From an uncultured Eubacteriales bacterium (GTDB lineage: Bacteria; Bacillota; Clostridia; Oscillospirales; Oscillospiraceae), in assembly GCA_900553805.1 (NCBI GenBank), contig USEU01000052.1, positions 1 to 15,440 of the forward strand: a stretch of 15,440 nt of DNA, written 5' to 3'. Below the pieces are notes generated by a model. That model was not told the DNA's origin. It ran no database searches and saw only the letters and a program-made list of their open reading frames with translations. Numbering within the stretch: the stretch's first letter is position 1; each line of letters starts with the position of its first letter. Made by a program: the position numbers and the translations under genes. Positions 1-6,594 of the stretch are shown here, in pieces.

Positions 1-54
1 GGACCCGCGTATCCAGCTTGGAAGGCTGGTGTTCTACCATTGAACTACACCCGC
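1..54 (-). tRNA. tRNA-Gly(TCC), 3' part cut off by the window edge
   Basis: Read on the minus strand the gene begins GCGGGTGTAGTTCAATGGTA at position 54. The D-arm follows, then the anticodon stem CCAGC/GCTGG enclosing the loop CTTCCAA, with anticodon TCC at positions 22-20. The variable region and the start of the T-arm are reached at position 1, so the T-loop, acceptor 3' strand and any encoded CCA lie outside the window. Sequence and anticodon match bacterial glycine tRNA. A consensus promoter lies directly upstream, so this is a transcribed gene start. Confidence 0.95.
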
Positions 55-84
55 ACAGCTCTGCTTCCCGGATTCAGCTGGTTA

Positions 85-113
85 ATTCTAGCATAGTTTT
101 TCCCCCATGTCAA
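85..113 (-). promoter_or_regulatory. Sigma-70-type promoter of the tRNA-Gly gene
   Basis: On the minus strand a perfect -35 box TTGACA (113-108) is separated by exactly 17 bases from the -10 box TAGAAT (90-85). Transcription would start near position 78, about 24 bases before the tRNA 5' end. Boxes, spacing and position all fit a strong stable-RNA promoter. Confidence 0.88.
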
Positions 114-177
114 GGGAAATTCCCGGATTTTTTGGGGAAATATTCGGTGCGGAAACGGATATGCCATCGAGCTGCCA

Positions 178-216
178 GGCCGGAGGGGCCGCATTGGTTT
201 GCGGATCCCTCCGGCC
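178..216 (-). terminator. GC-rich hairpin downstream of the hydrolase gene, possible terminator
   Basis: The arms GGCCGGAGGG (178-187) and CCCTCCGGCC (207-216) are perfectly complementary. Inside them CCGCA (189-193) pairs with TGCGG (200-204), giving one long interrupted stem. It lies 30 bases past the hydrolase stop codon. There is no T-run on the exit side of either strand, so intrinsic termination is plausible but not proven. It could instead protect the 3' end or be a repeat hairpin. Confidence 0.45.
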
Positions 217-245
217 CCGCGAAGAAACAGCGAAGGAGCGGCAGG

Positions 246-1991
246 TTATACCATCAGCTGAGGTGTGTTCACGGACAGCCAGGTGATGAAAGCCGCGTTG
301 ACGGCGGATACGACATAAATATTACCGCTCTTCTTATAGAAGCCGGTAACCACCTTGGCAACCACAAAGTACAGCAGCAGCATGCCCATCATTGCACCCT
401 GGGCACGGGACATTTCCCGGCCATTGATCGGAGTCACATGGGTCAGGACCAGCTTGCCGTACAGTACGCCAAGGAACAGCACCGCCGGGAGGGCGTTGAC
501 CAGCAGCGTCAGCCAATAATTGGTGCGCTCGGACGCACCCCTCAGGCGTACGCTGTCGGCTTGCAGGAACGCATAGACGCTGAACAGTACAAAGAACAGC
601 ACATAATAAACCGCGTACTGCCCGACTCTTCCGGCGGTGATGGGGGCCAGATAGGTCTGGAAAATGCGCCCATACCAGCCGGTGAGCCGCTCGGCAAACA
701 CGGCAAACACATAAGGCGCACCCACGACCGCCAGAGAAAACAGAACTGCCTTTCCGATATCCGCTGCGGAGCCCTTCATGCGATCCCGATCAGCCTGCCG
801 GTCAATGGACTTGTCTACAAGACGGCGGACGACGTAGAACGCAATGCTGATCAGGGCGGAAAGGAAGAACCACCACACAAAACCGTTGGTGCTCTGGACG
901 TCAAACAGCTTGGGGAGCTTGCCTATGATGGTTTGGCCCTGAATAACGGTGGATTTGACGATCAGGGCGGACAGAACGCCGGGAAGCAGCAGGAATATCC
1001 AGAATTTGACATTGGACTTTGCCGTAGCCTCCGGCACGGGACGATTCAGCGAAGAGAAGAAGGGGGCCTCCAGCAGCAGGTAGCCCACAGGGAAGATCAT
1101 GACGCACAGGCTGATCGCCATCAACAGCACGGCCAATTCCTGCCAGCCATAGACAAAGCTGTTATCCTCCAGGACGCCGGTGTTGCCGTCCAGTGTGTCG
1201 TCAAAGAAACGGATGATGTTGGTCACGGTGGAGGGGGCGATGTTGGACAGGGAATGGAAGGTGTTTGGGGTATACAGCACCCGCAGACTTCCATCCTGGG
1301 CATTTCCATAGTAGGTGCCGGCCTTGACCTGCTCGTCGCCGGTCAGGGTAGACATAGCGCCGTAATTCAGCCGATCCTGATGGTATACATCCCAGAAGGT
1401 GCCCTGACCGCACTCATCCAGCTTGCCCCAGACGGCCATCACATTGATGCCATTAAAGGTTTCCGGGTCATTGGAGGGAATGCCGCAGCCCACGAAAACC
1501 ACGCTGCGTCGGGACGCGGAAGAGGCATAATCGCTGAGGATGGCGGCCGCAGCCTGACCGCCGCCGTTGGAATGGCCGGTGGCACCCAGACGGTCGCCGT
1601 CCACGAATGACAGGCCGGACAGATATTTCATGGCGGCAAGGGCACCGGAATTCCCCTCGGTGGTCATGCCGGAGCCGACGGTGCCGTAGTAGTCATAGGC
1701 AAGGACCACATAACCTCTGCGGGCCAGCTCAATGCTGTAGCTGGCGTAGAAGACATGGGGCGTATTGCCGCCGGGGGCGACCACGATACCGGCGGCCGGC
1801 GTATCGGGCGTGGCGTTCTTGGGCACCCACAGGGTGGCGGAAAGATTGACGCCCTCATCCGTCACAATGTTGACGTTTTTGACCTGAACGGAAAATCCGC
1901 CGGTGAGGCTGGCACGAAGCACCAGGGCACTGACGGTAAAAACCGCGATCGCCAGCACCAGCGCCAGGGTACGTTTGGACATCTTTTTCAT
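246..1991 (-). CDS. Membrane-anchored alpha/beta hydrolase (dienelactone-hydrolase-like) with polytopic C-terminal domain
   Basis: 581 residues from the ATG at 1991, preceded by AAGGGAG at a 7-base spacing; an in-frame ATG at 2045 lacks such a site. An N-terminal membrane anchor (about residues 7-27) is followed by an extracytoplasmic alpha/beta hydrolase domain. The nucleophile elbow GHSNGG puts the serine at 141. Asp192 (GKLDE) and His246 (NTFHSL) are in the right places to complete a triad. The lid strand region contains APGGN and DYYG. From about residue 300 there are seven or eight hydrophobic segments to the end (QLMV), which form a membrane domain of unknown role. Substrate is unknown; peptide, ester or lipid hydrolysis at the cell surface are all possible. 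The LacI-type gene lies 207 bases upstream on the same strand and may regulate it. Confidence 0.85.
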   Translation of the reverse strand: MKKMSKRTLALVLAIAVFTVSALVLRASLTGGFSVQVKNVNIVTDEGVNLSATLWVPKNATPDTPAAGIVVAPGGNTPHVFYASYSIELARRGYVVLAYDYYGTVGSGMTTEGNSGALAAMKYLSGLSFVDGDRLGATGHSNGGGQAAAAILSDYASSASRRSVVFVGCGIPSNDPETFNGINVMAVWGKLDECGQGTFWDVYHQDRLNYGAMSTLTGDEQVKAGTYYGNAQDGSLRVLYTPNTFHSLSNIAPSTVTNIIRFFDDTLDGNTGVLEDNSFVYGWQELAVLLMAISLCVMIFPVGYLLLEAPFFSSLNRPVPEATAKSNVKFWIFLLLPGVLSALIVKSTVIQGQTIIGKLPKLFDVQSTNGFVWWFFLSALISIAFYVVRRLVDKSIDRQADRDRMKGSAADIGKAVLFSLAVVGAPYVFAVFAERLTGWYGRIFQTYLAPITAGRVGQYAVYYVLFFVLFSVYAFLQADSVRLRGASERTNYWLTLLVNALPAVLFLGVLYGKLVLTHVTPINGREMSRAQGAMMGMLLLYFVVAKVVTGFYKKSGNIYVVSAVNAAFITWLSVNTPQLMV

Positions 1992-2135
1992 AAAATTCTC
2001 CCTTCGATTTGCGATGTAGATACCCCGGATGCCCGGGGCGCGCATTGGGCAGCTGCATGCAATCCGCTACGGCTTTAAGTGTAGCAGCCGGGAGGGAGAA
2101 AATCCATTCGAGGAATCGCCAAATTTCACGATCGG

Positions 2136-2174
2136 TTTTCATACGTTATTCACAATGAAAATTTCATATGAAAA
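2136..2174. promoter_or_regulatory. Cluster of inverted TTTCAT/ATGAAA half-sites, candidate operator
   Basis: The AT-rich gap between the LacI-type gene and the hydrolase gene carries TTTTCAT (2136-2142), ATGAAAA (2155-2161) and the perfect 12-bp palindrome TTTCATATGAAA (2162-2173). These form two inverted pairs. The position upstream of the hydrolase and next to a LacI-family gene suggests an operator or promoter zone. It lacks the central CG step typical of LacI/PurR operators, and I could not place a convincing -35/-10 pair, so this is a suggestion only. Confidence 0.35.
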
Positions 2175-2197
2175 TTCAAAAGAAAATGTGCATATTT

Positions 2198-3265
2198 TTA
2201 CATATGCGGGAATTTGTCGGGATCCGTGGAGCCACGGACCGTAAAGGTAGGGGCAATATACAGATGGCGGACGTTCTGACGCTGCCTGGGACTTTGCAGG
2301 GCGACCAGCAGTTCAACGGCCTCCGCGCACAGAGTGCTGGTCGAAAAGGAATAGCTGGTCAGGGGCGGGCAGAGATAGGGCGCGTAATCATCATTTGCGG
2401 CGATGAGCTTAACGTCACGGGGGACTTGCCTGCCGGTTTTATACAAATACCAAAGGATCCCGGCGCAATACGCATCCGTCCATCCGATGATGCCGTCCAG
2501 ATCCGGATCCTGGGAGAAGGCCTGCTCCGCGCAGGCAAAGCCTGCCTGGGCAAACTGAGGATCCGTCCAGCGATGGGTGAATATCCGCGCCTTTTCCACC
2601 AGTGGATCCGCTTTGGTGCAGGCGAGAAAAGCCGCCTGCTGCAATCCGGCGGATTTGCTTTGCGTACCCGGAGGAGTCAGCAGCGCCAGACGACGGCAGC
2701 CCATGTGCAGCAGATGCTCCACGGACAGAGAAATACCGGCATCAAAACTGTTGATGATGCTGTGAATGCGGGAATACGGCGTGGGAAACTCCGAGAAAAG
2801 CACAATCGGCACCCCACATTCCTGAATGAACTGCTGTGTTTGCCGGTCAAGCGACAGCATGGGAACCACCGGGATCAGGATCCCGCAGGGGCGGTCGGAC
2901 AGGATCTGCTCCAGAGCTTCGATCAGGGTCAGCCGGGAAAGATCGACCGGGTATATTTTGGTGGCATAGCCCCTTGACTTGGCCGCGTCCGAAAAAACGG
3001 ATCCCATAACGGGAAACTGCATGCTGCTGGTGGCGGCGTAGGGCGGTGCAAGAAAGGCGAACACCCGCCGGTTCCTGCCCCTGAGCGTGGGGGCGCCGCT
3101 TTCGGCCTCGGCGCCCAGCACCTCCAGCGCCAGCTGAATGGCCTGAACCTTTTCCTGAGAGACATAGCCGCTGGAATTCAGATAGCGGGACACGGCCGTG
3201 GGACTAACCCCGGCGGCGCGGGCAATGTCGCTGACCAGCAGCTTTTTTCCGTTCTTATCCAGCAT
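2198..3265 (-). CDS. LacI/GalR-family transcriptional regulator
   Basis: 355 residues. The N-terminal helix-turn-helix is clear: VSDIARAAGVSPTAVSRYLN at residues 11-30, followed by the hinge-helix region. It is joined to a periplasmic-binding-protein-like sugar-sensing domain of about 290 residues, with phrases usual for the family such as VEHLLHMGCRRLALLTPP, DGIIGWTDAYCAGI and KLIAANDDY. The start ATG at 3265 has AAGGAGG nine bases upstream. It overlaps the end of the MFS remnant by 11 bases, so its translation is probably coupled to that ORF, and both would be read from the promoter at 3676-3648. The effector is probably a sugar or sugar phosphate; which one cannot be told. Targets may include the hydrolase gene downstream and the transporter whose remnant lies upstream. 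Confidence 0.9.
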   Translation of the reverse strand: MLDKNGKKLLVSDIARAAGVSPTAVSRYLNSSGYVSQEKVQAIQLALEVLGAEAESGAPTLRGRNRRVFAFLAPPYAATSSMQFPVMGSVFSDAAKSRGYATKIYPVDLSRLTLIEALEQILSDRPCGILIPVVPMLSLDRQTQQFIQECGVPIVLFSEFPTPYSRIHSIINSFDAGISLSVEHLLHMGCRRLALLTPPGTQSKSAGLQQAAFLACTKADPLVEKARIFTHRWTDPQFAQAGFACAEQAFSQDPDLDGIIGWTDAYCAGILWYLYKTGRQVPRDVKLIAANDDYAPYLCPPLTSYSFSTSTLCAEAVELLVALQSPRQRQNVRHLYIAPTFTVRGSTDPDKFPHM

Positions 3266-3608
3266 CGGAGCATTCCTCCTTGGCGTAGGGCGCCCGGAGC
3301 AGAACGAGCGTACCCAGGGCTGCCGGAAGCGTCATCCATGCGAGAATTTCATTCAAGCAGAGCCGACGTCCCAGCAGCGTTACCAGTCCGTTGGCGGCCA
3401 CGGTGCACAGTGCCATCTGACAACCGGTCCAGATGCTCACCACCCGTGGGCGAAGCTCCGGCGCGGCGTGGCTCAACAGCTCCATGACCGCAGGCTGCGT
3501 CAGTCCATAGCTCAGGGCCTCAAGCAGCTGGGCAAGGATCAACGTCCGAACATCGGTGGCCACGGCCATTATTGCCAGGCGAGGACGCGCATACCGATTC
3601 GGTTTCAT
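3255..3608 (-). pseudogene. C-terminal remnant of an MFS transporter
   Basis: 117 residues from the ATG at 3608, with AAGGAG 14 bases upstream, which is a long spacing. The sequence resembles the last third of a major facilitator permease: a helix around ILAQLLEALSYGLTQPAVME, a charged loop PELRPR, and two more hydrophobic segments. Full-length MFS proteins have about 400 residues and 12 helices, so about eight N-terminal helices are missing. An earlier in-frame ATG at 3644 lies at or before the predicted transcription start and is unlikely to be used. The ORF remains open, has its own promoter and overlaps the LacI gene by 11 bases, so it may persist as a translated leader that loads ribosomes onto the regulator gene. 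The family match is by pattern only. Confidence 0.6.
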
Positions 3609-3647
3609 CGCTCTGCAGCACACTCCTTCCCAATATGATTTCACCGC

Positions 3648-3676
3648 ATTATATCATACCTCTCGCCGCCCGTAAA
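3648..3676 (-). promoter_or_regulatory. Promoter for the MFS remnant and LacI-type gene
   Basis: On the minus strand TTTACG (3676-3671) and a perfect TATAAT (3653-3648) are 17 bases apart. Transcription would begin near 3641, just ahead of the AAGGAG at 3628-3623. It diverges from the mgtE promoter, with 31 bases between the two -35 boxes. Confidence 0.75.
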
Positions 3677-3707
3677 GCCGGTGACCGCCTGCTTTCAGAC
3701 TTTTTTG

Positions 3708-3736
3708 TTGACATCCCCTCTGAAACGGGGTAAAAT
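3708..3736 (+). promoter_or_regulatory. Promoter of mgtE
   Basis: A perfect -35 TTGACA (3708-3713), a 17-base spacer and TAAAAT (3731-3736) form a near-consensus sigma-70-type promoter. The start would be near 3743, giving an mgtE leader of about 157 bases. The spacer contains the small inverted repeat CCCC...GGGG, which could influence binding. Confidence 0.88.
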
Positions 3737-3742
3737 ACTCAT

Positions 3743-3900
3743 GACTATGCGAACAAAAAGGAGGGAAAACCATGGACGCCGGCGGCAGTGGCAATATACC
3801 GGGTCGAAGTAGGATGCGGTCTGCTTCCGTGGCTGACCCGTTTTAGTTCGGCCCTTGTGTAAATTGCCTCTCTACTTTTTAAAAAAATTAGGAGGTAAAT
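3743..3900 (+). promoter_or_regulatory. mgtE 5' leader with upstream ORF and hairpin, possible attenuation-type control
   Basis: The leader holds a strong ribosome site, a 24-codon ORF and a stem of CGGGTC (3800-3805) with GACCCG (3835-3840), inside which GAAG (3806-3809) can pair with CTTC (3824-3827). The whole stem lies within the upstream ORF, so translating ribosomes would open it. Magnesium transporter genes are often controlled by leader RNAs (M-box riboswitch, mgtA/mgtL-type leaders). I do not recognise the M-box sequence here. There is no obvious U-tract terminator before the mgtE ribosome site, so any control might act on translation or through Rho. Confidence 0.4.
3772..3846 (+). 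CDS. 24-residue upstream ORF in the mgtE leader
   Basis: The ATG at 3772 has AAGGAGGG (3758-3765) six bases upstream, one of the best ribosome sites in the window. The ORF encodes a short Gly/Ser/Arg-rich peptide starting MDAGGSGNIPGR and ends at TAG (3844-3846), 54 bases before mgtE. It begins only about 28 bases after the predicted transcription start. No known leader peptide is recognised. The peptide contains two prolines and ends ADPF. A leader role is inferred from placement, the ribosome site and the overlapping hairpin. Confidence 0.5.
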   Translation: MDAGGSGNIPGRSRMRSASVADPF

Positions 3901-5280
3901 ATGGCAGAACGGTTTGAAATTATGGAAAAAGCCCTCCTGCAAATGCTGGAGAGCAAGAAGTACGCCACCCTGCGGGACATGCTCATCACCATGAACCCCA
4001 GCGACGTGGCGGGAATTTTCAACGATCTGGAGGAGAAGCAGGTCCCCCTGATGTTCCGGCTGCTGCCCAAGGAGCTGGCAGCGGAGACCTTCGTGGAGAT
4101 GGAGCCGGATACCCAGGCGCTGCTGATCCAGGGCTTCTCCGACAATGAGCTGAAGGAAGTGCTCAGCGAGCTGTATGTAGACGACGCGGCCGACCTGGTG
4201 GAGGAAATGCCCGCCACGGTGGTGCGCCGCATTCTGGAGCAGGCGGACCCGGAGATGCGCAGCTCCATCAACCAGATCCTCCGCTACCCGGAGAATTCCG
4301 CGGGCTCCATCATGACCACCGAGTATGTGGCCCTGCGGCCCAGCATGACGGTGGAGGAATCCATCACCCGCATCCGCCGCCAGGGCGTGGACAAGGAGAC
4401 CATCTATACCTGCTACGTCATCGACACCGATCGGACGCTGCTGGGCCTGGTCACCGTGAAGGACCTGCTGCTGTGCGAGGACGACGACACCCAGATCAGC
4501 GACATCATGCTGACCAATCTGATCTCCGTCACCACCCAGGACGACCAGGAAGAGGTCGCCCGGATGTTCTCCAAGTATAATTTCCTGGCCCTGCCCGTGG
4601 TGGACAAGGAGAACCGCATGGTGGGCATCGTCACCTTTGACGACGCCATGGACGTCATGCAGGACGAGGCCACCGAGGATATGGAGATCATGGCGGCCAT
4701 CACGCCCTCGGAAAAGAGCTATATGAGCAGCTCTCCCTGGGAACTGTTCAAGCACCGCATCCCCTGGCTGCTGATCCTGATGGTATCGGCCACCTTTACG
4801 GGGATGATCATCAGCTCCTTCGAGTCCTCGCTGAGCGCGCTGCCCATCCTGACCATGTTCATCCCCATGCTGATGGACACCGGCGGCAACAGCGGCTCCC
4901 AGTCCTCTGTCACGGTGATCCGCGCCCTGAGCCTGGACGAGCTGCATTTCAAGGATATTTTCAGCGTCATGTGGAAGGAAGTCCGCACGGCGCTGCTGTG
5001 CGGACTGGCCCTGGCGGCGGTGTGCTTCGCCAAGGTGCTGCTCATCGACCGGCTGCTCATGGGCAACGAGACCGTGAGCCTTGCCGTGGATGTGACGGTG
5101 TGCCTGACCCTGGGGGTGACGGTGGTGGTGGCCAAGATCGTGGGCTGCTCCCTGCCCCTGATCGCCAAGCGCCTGGGCTTCGACCCGGCAGTGATGGCCT
5201 CCCCCTTCATCACCACCATCGTAGACGCCATGAGCCTGCTGCTCTATTTCCTCTTCGCCAAATCAATTTTGCATGTGTAA
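3901..5280 (+). CDS. mgtE: Magnesium transporter MgtE
   Basis: 459 residues, the usual family length, starting at an ATG with AGGAGG six bases upstream. An N-terminal helical MgtE_N domain occupies about residues 1-130. Two CBS domains follow (about 136-198 and 200-262), which in this family sense cytosolic Mg2+ and close the channel when it is plentiful. The C-terminal five-helix pore starts near residue 285. It carries the signature MDTGGNSGSQSSVTVIRAL, with GGN at 328-330. DPAVMASPF begins at residue 428, and the conserved pore aspartate in TTIVDAM is Asp442, matching the Mg2+-coordinating Asp432 of the Thermus protein. It forms a homodimeric Mg2+ channel in the cytoplasmic membrane. It is transcribed alone behind the leader described above and followed directly by the repeat region. 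Confidence 0.96.
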   Translation: MAERFEIMEKALLQMLESKKYATLRDMLITMNPSDVAGIFNDLEEKQVPLMFRLLPKELAAETFVEMEPDTQALLIQGFSDNELKEVLSELYVDDAADLVEEMPATVVRRILEQADPEMRSSINQILRYPENSAGSIMTTEYVALRPSMTVEESITRIRRQGVDKETIYTCYVIDTDRTLLGLVTVKDLLLCEDDDTQISDIMLTNLISVTTQDDQEEVARMFSKYNFLALPVVDKENRMVGIVTFDDAMDVMQDEATEDMEIMAAITPSEKSYMSSSPWELFKHRIPWLLILMVSATFTGMIISSFESSLSALPILTMFIPMLMDTGGNSGSQSSVTVIRALSLDELHFKDIFSVMWKEVRTALLCGLALAAVCFAKVLLIDRLLMGNETVSLAVDVTVCLTLGVTVVVAKIVGCSLPLIAKRLGFDPAVMASPFITTIVDAMSLLLYFLFAKSILHV

Positions 5281-5296
5281 TTGCGCACCTCTTGCC

Positions 5297-5364
5297 TCCC
5301 CTGAAAGGTTTAGCAGGTGTAGCCATTCGCAGAATGGCGTACAGCTGCTTAATGCAAAGCTGAG
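5297..5364 (+). repeat. 68-bp hairpin module, left copy of the inverted pair
   Basis: The 28 bases at 5297-5324 and the 29 bases at 5336-5364 are exact reverse complements of 5576-5603 and 5536-5564. Only the 11 bases between them differ between the copies. The module can fold by itself: TTTAGCAG with CTGCTTAA (one mismatch), TGTA with TACA, and at the tip GCCATTC-GCA-GAATGGC (5322-5338). It sits where unit B has the second half of a simple CTCCCCT-GCA-AGGGGAG hairpin, so it looks like an insertion into that hairpin. Confidence 0.75.
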
Positions 5365-5535
5365 GTGGCGCGCGACGCGCGCCGGAGGGGTCAGGCGCGG
5401 TACGCAGAATACCATTTAGGATAAACCAAGGCGAATTCGTACAGTCCAAAACAGGACGTGTTACGGATTCGCCTTAATTTTACAGAACCATAACCACCTA
5501 CCGCAAACCCCTCAGTCAGCCCTGCGGGCTGCCAG

Positions 5536-5603
5536 CTCAGCTTTGCATTAAGCAGCTGTACGCCGCCCTTTGGTCGGCTACACCTGCTAAACCTTTCAGG
5601 GGA
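5536..5603 (-). repeat. 68-bp hairpin module, right copy of the inverted pair
   Basis: This is the inverted partner of the module at 5297-5364, identical over 57 of 68 bases in two blocks. The 11-base tip differs, yet still makes a 7-3-7 hairpin, GCCGCCC-TTT-GGTCGGC (5562-5578), with six of seven pairs. Different sequence with kept pairing suggests that the fold is maintained. Confidence 0.75.
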
Positions 5604-5618
5604 GCTTTGGAGGAAAGA

Positions 5619-5817
5619 CCTCCCCTGCAAGGGGAGGAGGGCCGCGCGTAGCGTGGCGGAGGGGTTTGCGGTACGCAGGATGCCATTTAGGATAAGCCAA
5701 GGCGAATTCGTACAGTCCCAACCAGGACATGTTGCGAATTCGCCTTAGATTTTATAAAGCTATAACTGCCTGCCGCAACCCCTCAGCCGCTGCGGCGGCA
5801 GCTCCCCCATTGGGGAG
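5619..5817. repeat. Composite palindromic repeat, unit B
   Basis: A second, simpler copy of the unit A design. It is bounded by CCTCCCCTGCAAGGGGAGG (5619-5637) and CTCCCCCATTGGGGAG (5802-5817). The core (5658-5786) has inverted ends GGAGGGGTTTGCGGTA and TGCCGCAACCCCTCAG. It shares with unit A the blocks TACGCAG, CCATTTAGGATAA and the central hairpin AAGGCGAATTCGTACAGTCC (5699-5718) with GGACATGTTGCGAATTCGCC (5725-5744). The left GC hairpin GCCGCGC-GTA-GCGTGGC (5641-5657) includes a G-T wobble pair. No coding potential is seen. It ends 17 bases before the next promoter. Confidence 0.8.
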
Positions 5818-5834
5818 TCAAGATGTTTTGCTTC

Positions 5835-5863
5835 TTGAAAAATCCCGAAAAATCGGGTATGAT
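5835..5863 (+). promoter_or_regulatory. Promoter of the HAD-GNAT operon with an inverted repeat in its spacer
   Basis: TTGAAA (5835-5840), a 17-base spacer and TATGAT (5858-5863) make a good promoter. The spacer holds CCCGA-AAAA-TCGGG (5843-5856), a possible operator. The predicted start near 5870 lies after the ATG at 5823 and before the GTG at 5895, which decides the start of the HAD gene. Confidence 0.75.
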
Positions 5864-5894
5864 GGAGCAAATCGGAAAAGAAGGACGTGATTTT

Positions 5895-6584
5895 GTGGGT
5901 TATCAGATCCTGCACCCCCGGGATACGGAGATCAGGGGAATTTTGTTTGACATGGACGGGGTGATCCTGGACTCCGAGAAGCTGTACGCCAAATTCTGGG
6001 CGGCGGGGTGCGAATTCTACGGCTACCCCATGAATTACCAGCAGGCGCTGGGCATGCGCAGTCTCAGCGCTCAGGCGGGGCAGGCATATTTAAGCAAGCT
6101 GTTCGGCCCGGACATTGTATATGAGCAGATCCGCGCCAAGCGCATTGAGCTGATGGACGCCTACATCGAGGAAAACGGCATCGAGGCCAAGCCGGGGGTG
6201 TACGCCCTGCTGGATTATTTGCAGGAAAAGGCCATCCCCTACGCCATCACCACCGCCTCCCCGGCGGATCGGATCCAGAACCATCTGGGGCAGCTGAACC
6301 TGTATCACCGCTTCCCCCATATCTGCACCGCCCATGAGGTGGCCCACGGCAAGCCCGCACCGGACATCTATCTGCTGGGGGCAAAGACCATCGGCATTGA
6401 CCCTGCCTGCTGCCTGGCCCTGGAGGACAGCTATACCGGCCTGCTGGCCGCCCACCGGGCCGGATGCATGGCCAGCATCGTCCCCGATCTGGACGAGCCG
6501 GGGGAGAATATCCTGGAGATCGCCTACGGGCGGTTCGATTCCCTGAACGACGTGATCGACCTGCTGAAGCGGCAGGCGCACTGA
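5895..6584 (+). CDS. HAD-superfamily hydrolase, beta-phosphoglucomutase/phosphatase-like
   Basis: 229 residues from GTG at 5895, with AAGGA nine bases upstream. The longer reading from ATG 5823 would begin before the promoter's start point. Motif I FDMDGVILDSE supplies the nucleophile Asp19 and acid/base Asp21. A helical cap follows, then ITTAS as motif II. Lys153 is in HGKPAPD, and motif IV ALEDSYTG holds Glu177/Asp178. This arrangement is that of subfamily I HADs with an alpha-helical cap, which includes beta-phosphoglucomutase and small sugar-phosphate phosphatases. Mg2+-dependent transfer or hydrolysis of a phosphate on a small metabolite in the cytoplasm is expected; the substrate is not readable. 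It forms an operon with the GNAT gene, which starts ten bases after its stop codon. Confidence 0.9.
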   Translation: MGYQILHPRDTEIRGILFDMDGVILDSEKLYAKFWAAGCEFYGYPMNYQQALGMRSLSAQAGQAYLSKLFGPDIVYEQIRAKRIELMDAYIEENGIEAKPGVYALLDYLQEKAIPYAITTASPADRIQNHLGQLNLYHRFPHICTAHEVAHGKPAPDIYLLGAKTIGIDPACCLALEDSYTGLLAAHRAGCMASIVPDLDEPGENILEIAYGRFDSLNDVIDLLKRQAH

Positions 6585-6594
6585 GGAGGCAGCC

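Larger units (their letters stand above)
5295..5603. repeat. Composite palindromic repeat, unit A, with a hairpin module in both arms
   Basis: A non-coding block of about 309 bases directly after mgtE. Its core (5384-5515) starts GGAGGGGT...GCGGTACGCAG, ends TACCGCAAACCCCTCAG, and encloses the hairpin AAGGCGAATTCGTACAGTCC (5428-5447) with GGAC...GGATTCGCCTT (5454-5475). GC hairpins flank the core: GGCGCGC-GAC-GCGCGCC (5367-5383) and CAGCCC-TGC-GGGCTG (5517-5531). Outside these is a 68-bp segment present as an inverted pair (5297-5364 and 5536-5603). The core is repeated in unit B. No ORF of conviction lies here. The layout resembles small non-autonomous mobile repeats (MITE or BIME type). Confidence 0.8.

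Noticed and set aside
18..1610. Long plus-strand ORF of 530 codons
   Set aside because: It is antisense to the hydrolase gene, has no ribosome site or family pattern, and begins inside the tRNA; it is a shadow of GC-rich coding DNA.
3743..3900. M-box (ykoK) magnesium riboswitch upstream of mgtE
   Set aside because: The conserved M-box sequence blocks are not seen and there is no terminator hairpin with U-tract before mgtE; only an unclassified leader is claimed.
3745..4947. 400-codon minus-strand ORF opposite mgtE
   Set aside because: It is antisense to the clear MgtE frame, with repetitive His, Gly and Gln-rich text.
5391..5630. 79-codon minus-strand ORF inside the repeat block
   Set aside because: It spans the palindromic repeats, has no ribosome site or motif, and is explained by the repeat structure.
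5823..5894. Earlier ATG start for the HAD hydrolase
   Set aside because: The ATG at 5823 precedes the promoter boxes at 5835-5863 and lacks a ribosome site; GTG at 5895 has one and gives the usual family length.
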